A DNA stretch of 64,000 nucleotides from Ruminococcaceae bacterium Marseille-P2935 (lineage in GTDB: Bacteria; Bacillota; Clostridia; Oscillospirales; Ruminococcaceae): the NCBI GenBank assembly GCA_900104565.1, contig LT629951.1, positions 640,311 to 704,310 on the forward strand. Direction: 5' to 3'. The notes beneath the pieces are model-generated. The model had not been told where the DNA came from. It was given only the letters and a program-made list of their open reading frames with translations, and did no database searches. A program made the translations under genes and the position numbers. Position 1 is the stretch's first letter. The number at the start of each line of letters is the position of its first letter. Shown here in pieces: positions 1 through 9,626 of this stretch.

Positions 1-799
1 GATGAAATAATACTACCCCAATAGGCAGGCCTCCCCCAATCCCTTTGGCAGAGGTTACAACATCAGGGATGATTCCATAGTGTTCAAAGCAAAAAAGCTT
101 ACCGGTGCGCCCCGCGCCAGTCTGCACTTCATCCACCATAAAGAGGATGTCGTTTTCCTGGCAGACTTTGTAAATGGTTTTTACATATTCCATTTCCAGC
201 GGAATAACGCCGCCTTCGCCCTGAATCAGCTCCACCAATACGGCGCAGGTTTTGGGCGAGATAGCGGCCAAAGTTTCTTCTAGCGTAGGGTTGGTGTAGG
301 TAAAGCCGCCGGTAAAGGGGAAGAAATACTGGTGAAAATGATCCTGTCCGGTTGCAGTCAGGGTGGTTACGGTCCGTCCATGAAAGGAGTTGTTTAAGGT
401 AATAATCTCGTTGCGGCCCTCGCCATATTTATCATAGCTGTATTTGCGTGCAGCTTTAATGGCGCATTCGTTGGCTTCTGCCCCCGAATTTGCAAAAAAT
501 ACCTTGGAGTAACCTGTTTTTTCACAAAGCAGCTTTGCCGCCTTGACGCCGGGCTCGGTATAGTACAAATTGGAGCAGTGCTGAAGCTTTTTGGCCTGCT
601 GGGTGACTGCATTCACCCAGCCTTCATCACAATAGCCCAAGCTGTTTACCCCAATTCCGCTGGAAAAATCAATATATTCTTTTCCGTTAAAGTCATAGCA
701 GGTTGCGTTTTTACCGGTTTCGATTACAACGTCAAAACGGGAATAACAGTTTACAAGGTAGTCGGCGTCTGACTGTTTTAACTGGTCGCGGTATTCCAT
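1..799 (-). CDS. argD: Acetylornithine aminotransferase, C-terminal part outside window
   Basis: PLP enzyme converting N-acetylglutamate semialdehyde to N-acetylornithine in arginine synthesis. About 266 codons are visible; the 3' end lies beyond the window start. The minus strand starts at an ATG preceded by AAGGAGCTT. Visible class III aminotransferase signs are FFANSGAEANECA (PLP phosphate region), NSFHGRT, the MVDEVQTGAGRTG aspartate region, and TSAKGIGGG with the Schiff-base lysine. It is the last visible member of the argC-argJ-argB-argD cluster, but a 338-base gap separates it from argB. Related aminotransferases such as bifunctional ornithine or succinyldiaminopimelate enzymes look alike; the arg context decides the name. 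Confidence 0.93.
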   Translation of the reverse strand, partial: MEYRDQLKQSDADYLVNCYSRFDVVIETGKNATCYDFNGKEYIDFSSGIGVNSLGYCDEGWVNAVTQQAKKLQHCSNLYYTEPGVKAAKLLCEKTGYSKVFFANSGAEANECAIKAARKYSYDKYGEGRNEIITLNNSFHGRTVTTLTATGQDHFHQYFFPFTGGFTYTNPTLEETLAAISPKTCAVLVELIQGEGGVIPLEMEYVKTIYKVCQENDILFMVDEVQTGAGRTGKLFCFEHYGIIPDVVTSAKGIGGGLPIGVVLFH

Positions 800-1137
800 T
801 TTTGCCAAGCTCCTTCCGTTTTACTTTTGAAATAACTGGGTTTTGCCCGTGTGGGACAGGCCTTTTTATAAAACAACCGGCGTGTGATTGGTTTGATGTT
901 TTACCGTGTTGTTTTATAAAAAATTGTCATAGTAAATTTTATTTTATTTTTAGCAAAACTACGCCAAACTGGGGCATAGGTTTACTAGAAGTCTTTCTTT
1001 TTAAAAATAGTCGGAAAAAGTGCTCTGCTGTTTTTGTAGTGGTTATTTGAGGCTGCTAGCCGACGACCGAGTTTGACAGAGAAAAGGCCGGCGTATCGTA
1101 AATGGTTATCATGGGAGAAAAATTGAGCTAAAAATAT
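800..1137. other. Intergenic gap argB-argD with a long inverted repeat
   Basis: No gene is supported here. A perfect 15-base inverted repeat (TTTTTATAAAACAAC at 863-877 and its complement at 908-922) with a 30-base loop lies between argB and argD. It could be a processing or attenuation hairpin that sets argD expression apart from the upstream arg genes. It lacks the GC-rich stem of an ordinary terminator. Confidence 0.5.
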
Positions 1138-2007
1138 TTAGGGTAAAAACATGGTGCCGATTCCTTCATCGGACAAAATTTCAATTAAGATGGAATGAGG
1201 AATGCGCCCATCAATAATGACGGCTTTTTTAACTCCCCGGCGCACGGCCTCCACGCAGCAGCCGCATTTGGGAATCATTCCGCCGGAAATTACCTTTTGC
1301 CCGATTAGATAGGGGACTTCGCTGACATGGACGACCGGTATTAGGGTGGATTCGTCATCCTTATTCTGTAACAGGCCTTTGATATCGGTCATTAAAATAA
1401 CATTTTCGGCGCCCAGTTCGCTGGCAATGCTGGCTGCGGCGGTATCGGCATTGATGTTATACACCTGGCCTAATTCGTCGCATCCTACGGTGGCCACCAC
1501 TGGAATATATCCGCAGCTAAGGCTGTCTAAAATGGGCTTTACATTGACCGAGGTGATTTCGCCTACAAATCCCAAATCCTGTTCTCCTTGCAGCTTTTTG
1601 GCCAGCAGCATTTTACCGTCTATTCCGCAAAGGCCAATTGCATTTCCTCCATGGCGGTGCAGCAGGGAAACCAGGTCTTTGTTAATTTTTCCGGCCAATA
1701 CCATTTGGGCAACCTCGGCGGTTTCGGCGTCGGTATAACGCAGGCCGTTTATAAATTTTGATTGTTTTCCCATTCGTGTTAACGTTTCGGTAATTTCCGG
1801 TCCGCCGCCGTGCACCAGGACCACCTGGATTCCAACTAGTGAAAGCAGTACAATATCGCTCATGACGGCCTGCTTCAGGGTTTCGCTGGTCATGGCATTT
1901 CCACCGTATTTGACTACCACAATTTTTCCGTAATATTTTTGAATATAAGGCAGCGCCTGGTTCAGCACCTGTGCCCTTTGGGCGTTAGAAATTGCATGTT
2001 GTTCCAA
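1138..2007 (-). CDS. argB: N-acetylglutamate kinase
   Basis: Phosphorylates N-acetylglutamate, the second step of arginine synthesis. Amino-acid kinase fold: VVVKYGGNAM near the N-terminus, HGGGPEI for substrate, NINADTAAASIASELGAE and LMTDIKGLL for nucleotide, and a late SGGMIPK motif. About 289 residues, normal for the family. No ATG precedes the conserved N-terminus. I chose the TTG at 2007 because AAAGGA lies nine bases upstream; an earlier in-frame TTG at 2016 abuts that ribosome site. It follows argJ by about 20 bases, so it is co-transcribed. In many bacteria this enzyme is inhibited by arginine; whether that holds here cannot be read from the sequence. Confidence 0.95.
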   Translation of the reverse strand: MEQHAISNAQRAQVLNQALPYIQKYYGKIVVVKYGGNAMTSETLKQAVMSDIVLLSLVGIQVVLVHGGGPEITETLTRMGKQSKFINGLRYTDAETAEVAQMVLAGKINKDLVSLLHRHGGNAIGLCGIDGKMLLAKKLQGEQDLGFVGEITSVNVKPILDSLSCGYIPVVATVGCDELGQVYNINADTAAASIASELGAENVILMTDIKGLLQNKDDESTLIPVVHVSEVPYLIGQKVISGGMIPKCGCCVEAVRRGVKKAVIIDGRIPHSILIEILSDEGIGTMFLP

Positions 2008-2028
2008 TCCAATCAATCCTTTCCGGCT

Positions 2029-3258
2029 TTAAGTGCGGTAGCTACCGTTAATTTTTACATAATCATAGGTTAAATCACAGCCCCAGGCGGTTGCGGAATT
2101 TTGCCCCTCTCCCAGGGAAACAGAAATGATAATTTCATCTTGAGCCAAAATTTTGGAAGCGGCCTTTTCACTAAAATCCACCCCTGATCCATTTTGGCAG
2201 ACCAGAACGCTGCCAGCTTTCGAACTGAGGGCAACCGAGACTTTGTTTATATCAAAATCTCCGGGGGTGTAGCCAATGGCGCACAAAGCGCGTCCCCAGT
2301 TGGCGTCCTCGCCGAACATGGCTGCCTTAAACAGGCTGGAAGTTATGACCGACTTAGCTACCGCTTTGGCAATTGCAGGGGAGGGGGCGTAGGTGACAGT
2401 ACATTGCAGCAACTTGGTGGCGCCTTCGCCATCCTTGGCAATCATGCGGCACAAGTGCGTGCAAAGTGCAGTGAGTGCCCCGGTAAACTGGTCAAAATCT
2501 TCGCCGGGGGCGGTAATTTCAGGGTTCCCAGCTTGGCCGCTGCATAAAATTGAGACCATATCGTTGGTAGAGGTATCTCCGTCTACGCTTACCATATTAA
2601 AGGTTTGATTCACCGTCCGGCTTAGTGCCTGCTGAAGCATAGCGGGTGAGACAGCGGCGTCACAGGTAATAAAACACAGCATGGTTGCCATATTGGGGTG
2701 GATCATTCCCGAGCCCTTTGCCATGGCGCCTATGGTGCAGGTTTTTCCTCCGGCAATAAAGGAAACCGCCGCTTCTTTTATCACCGTATCGGTGGTCATA
2801 ATTGCGGTGGCCGCATCAGTTCCGTTCGTTGGGCCTATACCCAGCTGGCTTACGAGAAGGGGAATGCCATCTACAATTGGTTCCAGGGGGAGGGGCTGGC
2901 CAATTACCCCGGTGGAAGCGACAATGATGTCATTGGCATTCATTTTTAGCTCGTCTGCCAGAGCCTGGCAGGTGGCTTTGGCTTTTTTTACGCCATCGGT
3001 ATTGCAGGTGTTGGCGTTGCCGCTGTTGCAGATAACCGCTTTTGCCATACCGTTTTGCAAATGCTCTTTGGTTACGGCAATGGGTGCGCCCTGCACTTTA
3101 TTCAAGGTGTATACTGCCGATGCAGAGCAAAGGCTGTTACTGACAATTAGTGCCAGGTCTTTTTTATCCTTATTTTTGCGGATCCCACAATGAATTCCTG
3201 AAGCGGAAAAGCCCATTGGAGAGGTTACTCCCCCGGCAAGTATGGTAAAATCATTCAT
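2029..3258 (-). CDS. argJ: Glutamate N-acetyltransferase / N-acetylglutamate synthase
   Basis: Self-cleaving enzyme that recycles the acetyl group from N-acetylornithine to glutamate, and in bifunctional forms also acetylates glutamate from acetyl-CoA. 409 residues. The autocleavage motif KGSGMIHPNMATML is present; in the family the precursor is cut between the Ala and Thr, giving alpha and beta chains with the Thr as nucleophile. Starts ATG-AAT with GGAG eight bases upstream; that ribosome site belongs to a decayed copy of the repeat found at 62099-62716. A 283-base gap separates it from argC. Presence of argJ implies the cyclic acetyl pathway. Confidence 0.95.
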   Translation of the reverse strand: MNDFTILAGGVTSPMGFSASGIHCGIRKNKDKKDLALIVSNSLCSASAVYTLNKVQGAPIAVTKEHLQNGMAKAVICNSGNANTCNTDGVKKAKATCQALADELKMNANDIIVASTGVIGQPLPLEPIVDGIPLLVSQLGIGPTNGTDAATAIMTTDTVIKEAAVSFIAGGKTCTIGAMAKGSGMIHPNMATMLCFITCDAAVSPAMLQQALSRTVNQTFNMVSVDGDTSTNDMVSILCSGQAGNPEITAPGEDFDQFTGALTALCTHLCRMIAKDGEGATKLLQCTVTYAPSPAIAKAVAKSVITSSLFKAAMFGEDANWGRALCAIGYTPGDFDINKVSVALSSKAGSVLVCQNGSGVDFSEKAASKILAQDEIIISVSLGEGQNSATAWGCDLTYDYVKINGSYRT

Positions 3259-3263
3259 AAAAA

Positions 3264-3350
3264 TTGCTCCATTCCGCCGCTCTGCACCGGCAAAAATATA
3301 ATGGCACTAAAACTCTTATCGGCAGAGTAATGATAAGAGAAGAATGTATT
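3264..3350. repeat. Decayed copy of the 62-kb tandem repeat unit
   Basis: The stretch starts TGCTCCATTCCGCCGCT, identical to the start of the repeat units at 62099-62716 apart from small changes further in, and it keeps the CTCTTATC...GATAAGAG hairpin arms. Located just before argJ, as the intact array is located just before the ACT-domain gene. In both cases the complement (GCGGAATGGAGCA) supplies the GGAG ribosome site of the next minus-strand gene. Confidence 0.7.
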
Positions 3351-3541
3351 AAAAACCCAAAGCAGCTACCGTTTGCTGCATTTCTTGTTCAGGGTGGTAT
3401 TTGGCTGCTCTGTATAGCCTTCCGAACAGTATTGGTGATTCATTGGCTTTTGACTATAGGGTGCAGCAAAGAAGACGCCGTTTAAACTGTTGCCCCTCGA
3501 ACTTGCATGGTGCTGTCAAAACCAAGAGAGATAAGCTTTGG

Positions 3542-4576
3542 TTAAAATGCGGTTGGAACCAGCATAAGCCCGGCAGATTCCGGCAGGTTACAGGCAAGGT
3601 TCATGTTTTGAATTGCTTGGCCTGCAGCACCTTTTACCATATTGTCAAGGGCAGCCACCACGATCAAACGGCCGGTACGTTCATCTAAATGCAGCGAAAT
3701 ATCGCAGTAATTGGAGCAGCGTACATTTTTAATACAGGCGGTTTGCCCACTGGGGAGCACCCTTACAAAAGTTTCATCACCATATTGCTGTTGATACAGG
3801 GCGATGAGTTCATTCAAAGTAGGGTTTTCAACCAGGTTTGTATAAATGGTGGAAAGAATTCCCCGGTTCACCGGCAGCAGATGCGGTACAAAGGTGATGG
3901 TGACCGGCTGTTTGGCCAGGATGCTTAAGGTTTGCTCAATTTCGGGAGTATGGCGGTGCTGAGCTATTTTGTAAGGTGCAAAATTTTCGTTGCAGTCGGG
4001 GAAGTGTGAGGACTGGCTTAGCACTCTTCCGGCGCCTGTTACCCCTGATTTAGAATCGATAATAATACTTTTTACATCAATGATGCCTGCCTTGATGGCG
4101 GGATACAGCCCCAAAGCAATGGAGGTTGGATAGCAGCCGGGGTTTGCGATTAGCCTGGCTGATTTAATTTTTTCCCGAAACAGTTCAGGAATGGCATAAA
4201 CCGCCTCATTATGTAAATGAGGGTAAACAAACTCCCCTCCATACCAGTTTTGATAGTCCTCTTCGCTATTTAGGCGGAAGTCTGCCCCAAGGTCGATAAA
4301 CAGCGCCCCTGTTTTTTCGCATTGGGCGGCCAGTTCCTGGGACAAACCATGAGGGACCGAGCCGAATACAACGTCGCTGCTTTGAATGACATCGTTTTGA
4401 TTGGTAAGAATTTTATCACAGACCCCTCGCAGATTCGGATAAATTTCGCTCATGGTTTGTCCTTCGTAGGATACGGAGGACAAAGAAGATAATGTTACCT
4501 GTGGGTGGCTGGTCAACAGACGGATCAGCTCTGCGCCGGCATAACCGGTGGCGCCAATAATGCCCGCTTGAATCAT
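3542..4576 (-). CDS. argC: N-acetyl-gamma-glutamyl-phosphate reductase
   Basis: NADPH-dependent reduction of N-acetylglutamyl phosphate to the semialdehyde. 344 residues. N-terminal Rossmann motif GIIGATGYAGAELIRLL; catalytic Cys148 in ANPGCYPT; substrate region FVPHLLPVNRGIL. First gene of the arg operon, beginning with ATG ten bases after AGGAG. A sigma-A promoter and ARG-box-like sequence lie immediately upstream. Confidence 0.96.
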   Translation of the reverse strand: MIQAGIIGATGYAGAELIRLLTSHPQVTLSSLSSVSYEGQTMSEIYPNLRGVCDKILTNQNDVIQSSDVVFGSVPHGLSQELAAQCEKTGALFIDLGADFRLNSEEDYQNWYGGEFVYPHLHNEAVYAIPELFREKIKSARLIANPGCYPTSIALGLYPAIKAGIIDVKSIIIDSKSGVTGAGRVLSQSSHFPDCNENFAPYKIAQHRHTPEIEQTLSILAKQPVTITFVPHLLPVNRGILSTIYTNLVENPTLNELIALYQQQYGDETFVRVLPSGQTACIKNVRCSNYCDISLHLDERTGRLIVVAALDNMVKGAAGQAIQNMNLACNLPESAGLMLVPTAF

Positions 4577-4602
4577 TGGGGGTCATCTCCTTTTTATGCT
4601 AA

Positions 4603-4668
4603 ATGAATATATACAATAAATATACATTAATTTTTTATAATTATACATCCTGGGTTTGGAAAAATCAA
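4603..4668 (-). promoter_or_regulatory. arg operon promoter with ARG-box-like operator
   Basis: Reading the minus strand, TTGATT (4668-4663) and TATAAT (4645-4640) are 17 bases apart, a good sigma-A promoter. Downstream of the -10, 4603-4632 reads ATGAATATATACAATA plus ATATACATTAA on the plus strand, close to the AT-rich 18-base ArgR/AhrC operator of Bacillus and Clostridia. The placement between start site and argC suggests repression by arginine-bound ArgR. The operator assignment is by resemblance. Confidence 0.7.
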
Positions 4669-4710
4669 CCGTTATTTCACGGGAATATTGCAGCAAATTT
4701 GCACGCATAC

Positions 4711-4754
4711 AAAGAAAAAAGGTAGTGAAACCCACCAAAAAGGGTGTCACTACC
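4711..4754 (-). terminator. Rho-independent terminator upstream of the arg promoter
   Basis: On the minus strand GGTAGTGA...TCACTACC form the arms, with further pairing of the inner CCC/GGG, followed by TTTTTTCTTT. It ends transcription coming from the hydrolase side before the arg promoter. Confidence 0.7.
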
Positions 4755-5319
4755 TATCATATTCATGCAAAAATATTCTTACTGCAAATTATGAACCGGC
4801 AAGCTTCCGGTAGTTTGCCAACCCCTATGCAGCTTAGAAGGATGCTGTTTTGTATGAAGTCAGAAGCCTTCCATCCTTCCTTGATGCGGCTGCAGAAAAA
4901 GGCCATTTTTGTAAGAACTGAATCTGCCGTATTTTATTGCCCGGCTGCTTTTATTCCCAAAGCATAGGGCGCCCCACCTCCAGACGATTGGGCTATCTTT
5001 TACTTTCCGGCATAGGGTGCGGGCCCCAACAGGCTTTTTGCAGTACAGGCACGTTTACACTTTGTGAATATATGCCCAAGGGGACAATGATAGGGGCGGC
5101 GCGAAGATGCTACCCCCAAAATGAACACTTTAGCTAAACGGCGGAACGAGCGTATTGTAAAAAGTGTTATAAAATAAGTGCTGTTAAAATAAAGAGGAGA
5201 TGTACCCCAATAGCAGTAGAACCAGCACCGAGGCACAGCAGTATAACAAAATTTTCCAGGGTGGCATTGTGGGGCGTTGTGGCATTTCTATCGTCCTTTC
5301 CACTACAAAATTTTATAAA
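4755..5319. other. Intergenic region, no gene; possible T-box remnant
   Basis: About 560 bases without a supported gene. On the plus strand, 5258-5300 holds AGGGTGGCATTGTGGGG and, 28 bases on, TATCGTCCTTTCC. This has the order and spacing of the 3' part of a T-box leader (AGGGTGGNACC ... CGTCCCT), but with several substitutions, no terminator and no plus-strand gene after it. If real it is a dead leader. Confidence 0.3.
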
Positions 5320-6120
5320 TCAATGGCTGTTTTTATTGCTCTGCAAACAAAAGCTGTCTGTGGCTGCAGGACTATGGTTAGTTAAAAATATTGATAAAAG
5401 AGAAGTAAATTCATTTGGATGCTGTAAACTGAATTGACCATGTTTACAATTTTTTGCAATCAACAACTGGCTTTGCGCAATGGTTTTATGCAGTTTTTCA
5501 GCCGATTGACGCATTATTGTTGCTTCCCGATCTCCGACAATAATCAGAACTTTTGCCTTGGTAGATGCAATTTTGGGGTTTAGTGAAAAATTGCCGTTGC
5601 TTAAGGAGATATTGATGAGCGACTGCTTAGAGATTTTTAAGCTGTCGGTATAATACTGCTCAAAAAGTGAACCGGGCAGACATAAGGCCTTTGCCTGCCA
5701 TTTAGAAAACCATTTTTGTTTTACGAATGCGTAGCATAACTGATAGGCCGGAACGATAAGAGAATTTGCCCATTGAATTGGTATTACCAAGGCGCTTTCG
5801 ATTACCGCATAGGCTGCAATATCCGGCCTTAAGGTTAGTACTTCCGTTACGATCTGGCCACCAATGGACAGCCCGTACAGGGCGAAAACCCGCCCGCCAT
5901 AATATTGGTCAAGGTAGGCAAGCAGCTTGGCTGCGCTGTCCCCAATGCTGACAAAAGTTTCATCTCCGTTTTCACCGTGACCATCAATTACCGGCACAAT
6001 CATATGGTAAGTGTTTCGCAGGAATTCAATTTGTGGCTGTAATGACCACCAGGATAACCCTCCGCCATGAAGCAAAACGATAGTAGGCAATTTTTTATTA
6101 CCAAACTCTTTAAAAATCAT
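5320..6120 (-). CDS. Alpha/beta hydrolase
   Basis: Serine hydrolase of unknown substrate, 266 residues. LHGGGLSWW gives the oxyanion-hole loop, YGLSIGG is the nucleophile elbow with the serine, VGDREA supplies the likely acid and CKHGQF the histidine. An upstream in-frame ATG at 6147 exists, but GAGG stands seven bases before the ATG at 6120, so I start there. No signal peptide, so cytoplasmic. It stands alone between the arg operon and valS. The fold is clear; esterase, lipase or peptidase use cannot be told. Confidence 0.85.
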   Translation of the reverse strand: MIFKEFGNKKLPTIVLLHGGGLSWWSLQPQIEFLRNTYHMIVPVIDGHGENGDETFVSIGDSAAKLLAYLDQYYGGRVFALYGLSIGGQIVTEVLTLRPDIAAYAVIESALVIPIQWANSLIVPAYQLCYAFVKQKWFSKWQAKALCLPGSLFEQYYTDSLKISKQSLINISLSNGNFSLNPKIASTKAKVLIIVGDREATIMRQSAEKLHKTIAQSQLLIAKNCKHGQFSLQHPNEFTSLLSIFLTNHSPAATDSFCLQSNKNSH

Positions 6121-6765
6121 AGTAGTTCCTCGGTGTTTCTTTTTCATCTATCGGCAATATGATTTCATACATAAATGGTTTTTCAAGGCCTTTTCATAAC
6201 CGTGGTACCCGTACTGCTTGTATAACATAAGATTAAAATAGAAAACAAGTTTCCGGTCATTTTTACTTTCTATACAGCTATTATACTATTTTTGCAAAAT
6301 AAATGGAAATTTAAAATGGAAAATTATTATGAAAGATGGGGGAAGGAACGTATGCCTTCGTGTTTATGGTCAAGGATAACGACAAATGATGAGAACCTTA
6401 CCGGTAGAAGATGATCAGCTTTTAAGCGAGTGTACTTTTGAAGAAAATCATAAGCAGTCAATGCCGTTTAAAAAAATCAGACAGTGTAAAAGGTTTAAAT
6501 AGGTGTCTTAGGTAGGGTGGAGTTACCTTTAGCCAGGGAACCAATGTTTTAACAATATAAATTTCGCCGGTATCCGTTTATACTGTGAGATGCCGGGAGA
6601 AAGGCTGATATAATTTTACCGTGTGCGGCGGTATTCATTGTTTACACGAAAGCACGAATACCTGTTCAAATCAGGTGTTCGCGGCTTTACTTTCGCTGTT
6701 TGATTCGGTATAATATAAAAGTTAAAGTATAGCTTGGTTTGACGAATTCGCAGGAGGTACGATAT
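6121..6765. other. Intergenic region upstream of valS
   Basis: No gene is supported. It is AT-rich near the hydrolase and holds a hairpin at 6655-6681 (CGAATACCTG / CAGGTGTTCG, loop TTCAAAT) just before the valS promoter. An AGGGTGG at 6514 is not followed by the rest of a T-box. Confidence 0.6.
6686..6714 (+). promoter_or_regulatory. valS promoter
   Basis: TTTACT at 6686-6691 and a consensus TATAAT at 6709-6714 are exactly 17 bases apart, 52 bases before the valS start. The ribosome site AGGAGG at 6752-6757 is nine bases before the ATG. Confidence 0.75.
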
Positions 6766-9393
6766 ATGGCAAAGGAACTGGACAAGATATATGATCCCAA
6801 GGCGGTAGAGGAACGCACCTACCAGTTTTGGCTGGATGGGAATTACTTCCACGCCGAGCCGGATCCAAATAAAAAGTCCTATACAATTATGATGCCGCCG
6901 CCCAACATTACCGGGCAGCTGCATATGGGGCATGCGCTGGACAATACCCTGCAGGACATCCTCACTCGTTTTAAGCGGATGCAGGGCTATTCTGCCCTTT
7001 GGATGCCGGGTACCGACCATGCTTCCATTGCCACTGAGGCCAAAATTGTGGAAGCCATGAAAAAGGAAGGACTCACCAAAGATGACCTGGGACGTGAAAA
7101 ATTTTTGGAACGCGCTTGGGAATGGCGTGAAACCTACGGTGGACGGATTACCCAGCAGCTGAAAAAGATGGGTTCCTCCTGCGATTGGGAGCGGGAACGC
7201 TTTACCATGGACGAAGGCTGCAGTAAGGCTGTGCGCGAGGTGTTTGTACGCCTGTATGAAAAAGGCCTTATCTACCGCGGGGAGCGCATAATCAACTGGT
7301 GCCCTCACTGCCTGACCTCCATTTCGGATGCTGAGGTAGAATACGAAGAGCAGGCCGGGCATTTTTGGCATATTCGTTATCCTCTTACCGATGGCAGCGG
7401 TTATTTAGAGCTTGCTACCACCCGCCCCGAAACCCTGATGGGTGATACCGCTGTAGCGGTACATCCAGATGATGAGCGGTATAAGCATCTGATCGGTAAA
7501 ACCGTAACTCTGCCGCTGATGAACCGTGAAATCCCCATTGTGGCGGACAGCTATGTAGAAATGGATTTTGGAACCGGCGTTGTAAAGATTACTCCTGCCC
7601 ACGACCCCAATGACTTTGAGGTGGGGCTGCGCCACAACCTGCCGGTCATTAATGTGATGACCGATGACGCCCATATGAATGAAAATGCCGGAAAATACTG
7701 CGGTATGGACCGCATGGAAGCCCGCAAGGCGGTTGTAGCAGATTTGGAAAAAGAAGGCTACCTTGTGCGTACCGAAGATTATTCCCACAACGTAGGCACC
7801 TGCTACCGCTGTTCCTCTTCGGTAGAGCCAAGGGTGTCCAAACAGTGGTTTGTCAAGATGGAACCTTTGGCAAAACCCGCGGTAGATGTTGTACGGGAAG
7901 GCAAGGTACAGTTTATTCCCGAGCGGTTTGACAAGATATATTACCACTGGATGGAAAATATCAAAGACTGGTGCATTTCCCGCCAGCTGTGGTGGGGGCA
8001 TCAAATTCCCGCCTGGTACTGCGAGGACTGCGGTGAAGTCATAGTCGCCAAGGAACAACCGCATACCTGCCCCAAATGCGGCAGCAGCAACCTGCGTCAG
8101 GACCCGGATACGCTGGATACCTGGTTTTCTTCTGCTTTGTGGCCGTTTTCCACCCTGGGCTGGCCGGAAAAAACAGCCGAGCTGAAATATTATTACCCTA
8201 CCGATACACTGGTTACCGGTTATGATATTATTTTCTTCTGGGTTGCCCGTATGATCTTCTCCGGGGTAGAGCAGATGGGGGATGTTCCTTTTAAAACGGT
8301 TCTCATCCATGGACTGGTGCGAGATGCCCAGGGCCGCAAGATGAGCAAGTCTTTGGGCAACGGTATCGATCCGCTGGAGATTATTGATAACTATGGCGCA
8401 GACGCGCTGCGCTTTACTCTTGCTACCGGAAACAGCCCGGGAAATGATATGCGTTTTTCGGATGACAAGGTAAAATCCAGCCGTAACTTTGCCAACAAGC
8501 TTTGGAACGCTAACCGGTTTATCCTGATGAATATGGAAGAGGGCGACGTTACCACGGTAGCGTTGCCCCAGAACCTGAACACCGAGGATAAATGGGTACT
8601 GACCAAATATAACCGTTTGGTGAAAGAGGTTACCGAAAACCTGGAAAAATACGAACTGGGTATTGCGGTGCAAAAGCTGTATGATTTCATCTGGGACGTG
8701 TACTGCGATTGGTATATCGAACTGACCAAATCCCGTCTGCAGGCAGGCGGAGATACTGCCCGCAGTGCAAAACAGGTGCTGGTGTATGTAATGGGGGGGA
8801 CCTTAAAATTACTGCATCCCTTTATGCCGTTTATTACCGAGGAGATTTGGCAGGCACTGCCCCATGAAGGCAAGAGTATCATGATCTCTGAGTGGCCGGT
8901 ATACGACGAGGCACTGAATTTTTCAGCAGAGGAGCAGGATTTTGAAAAGGTAATGGAAGTCATCAAGGCTGTTCGAATTCGCCGTGCTGAAATGAATGTG
9001 CCGCCTTCTAAGAAAGCCAGCGTATTTATTCAAAGTGATTTTGCCAACACCTTTGAAGCCGGTGCGCCCTTTATTGAAAGATTGGCATCCGCTTCATCGG
9101 TAGAATTGGTGGATCAGTTTGACGCTACAGGCGCTGTTCAGGTAATTACCGACAGTGCCAGAGTGTTTATTCCCATGGAGGAACTGATCGACATGGAAAA
9201 AGAATTACAGAGGCTGAACAAAGAGCTAGAAGCGGTGCAGAAGGATATTGATTTTATCAATAAAAAGCTGAACAACGAAAGCTTTGTTGCCAAAGCACCG
9301 GCCCAGGTGGTAGAGGCGGAACGGGAGAAAATTCGACGCCATCAGGAAAAGTACGACAAGATTGCTGAAAGTATTCGGGCACTTGGCAAATAA
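6766..9393 (+). CDS. valS: Valyl-tRNA synthetase
   Basis: Class Ia synthetase charging tRNA-Val; 875 residues, normal size. [13 protein letters not shown] carries the HIGH-type motif at residues 53-56 and GRKMSKS the KMSKS loop at 525-529. The editing domain lies between, including [10 protein letters not shown] and [21 protein letters not shown]...CPKCG zinc-ribbon-like insert follows near residue 430. The C-terminal 70 residues are a charged coiled coil typical of ValRS. The ATG after AGGAGG is preferred over an in-frame TTG at 6739. Confidence 0.98.
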   Translation: MAKELDKIYDPKAVEERTYQFWLDGNYFHAEPDPNKKSYTIMMPPPNITGQLHMGHALDNTLQDILTRFKRMQGYSALWMPGTDHASIATEAKIVEAMKKEGLTKDDLGREKFLERAWEWRETYGGRITQQLKKMGSSCDWERERFTMDEGCSKAVREVFVRLYEKGLIYRGERIINWCPHCLTSISDAEVEYEEQAGHFWHIRYPLTDGSGYLELATTRPETLMGDTAVAVHPDDERYKHLIGKTVTLPLMNREIPIVADSYVEMDFGTGVVKITPAHDPNDFEVGLRHNLPVINVMTDDAHMNENAGKYCGMDRMEARKAVVADLEKEGYLVRTEDYSHNVGTCYRCSSSVEPRVSKQWFVKMEPLAKPAVDVVREGKVQFIPERFDKIYYHWMENIKDWCISRQLWWGHQIPAWYCEDCGEVIVAKEQPHTCPKCGSSNLRQDPDTLDTWFSSALWPFSTLGWPEKTAELKYYYPTDTLVTGYDIIFFWVARMIFSGVEQMGDVPFKTVLIHGLVRDAQGRKMSKSLGNGIDPLEIIDNYGADALRFTLATGNSPGNDMRFSDDKVKSSRNFANKLWNANRFILMNMEEGDVTTVALPQNLNTEDKWVLTKYNRLVKEVTENLEKYELGIAVQKLYDFIWDVYCDWYIELTKSRLQAGGDTARSAKQVLVYVMGGTLKLLHPFMPFITEEIWQALPHEGKSIMISEWPVYDEALNFSAEEQDFEKVMEVIKAVRIRRAEMNVPPSKKASVFIQSDFANTFEAGAPFIERLASASSVELVDQFDATGAVQVITDSARVFIPMEELIDMEKELQRLNKELEAVQKDIDFINKKLNNESFVAKAPAQVVEAEREKIRRHQEKYDKIAESIRALGK

Positions 9394-9581
9394 ATAAAAT
9401 TGGTCACCCACGAAGTTTGGCTGAGTTAAGGCAGGAGTTTTATAAAAAGCAAGCATTTATAAATGCCATGGTACAGGGCGCTTGCTATCACCTAAAGCCA
9501 GTGTAACACAGATCTGCGATTTTCAATTAGAATACCAGCAGGTACAAAATAAAATTGGGGCAAAGCTCCATTAACGCTGAA

Positions 9582-9609
9582 AGGCGCCGCCCTGGGGTGG
9601 CGTCTTTTT
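9582..9609 (+). terminator. Terminator between valS and folC
   Basis: AGGCGCCGCC, loop CTGG, GGTGGCGTCT, then TTTT. The ten-pair stem ends 18 bases before the folC start, so folC is either read from its own promoter or reached only by read-through. Confidence 0.75.
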
Positions 9610-9626
9610 GAAAGAAGGGAAGAAAC

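Noticed and set aside
6514..6520. AGGGTGG as a T-box for valS
   Set aside because: The bases after it do not continue as NACC, and there is no CGTCC element or terminator switch before the promoter.
6655..6681. tRNA T-arm look-alike (ACCTG-TTCAAAT-CAGGT)
   Set aside because: No acceptor, D or anticodon arms fit around it; it is a plain hairpin before the valS promoter.
7405..8673. Long 422-codon frame antisense to valS
   Set aside because: Shadow of the conserved valS frame; no ribosome site and no family signs.
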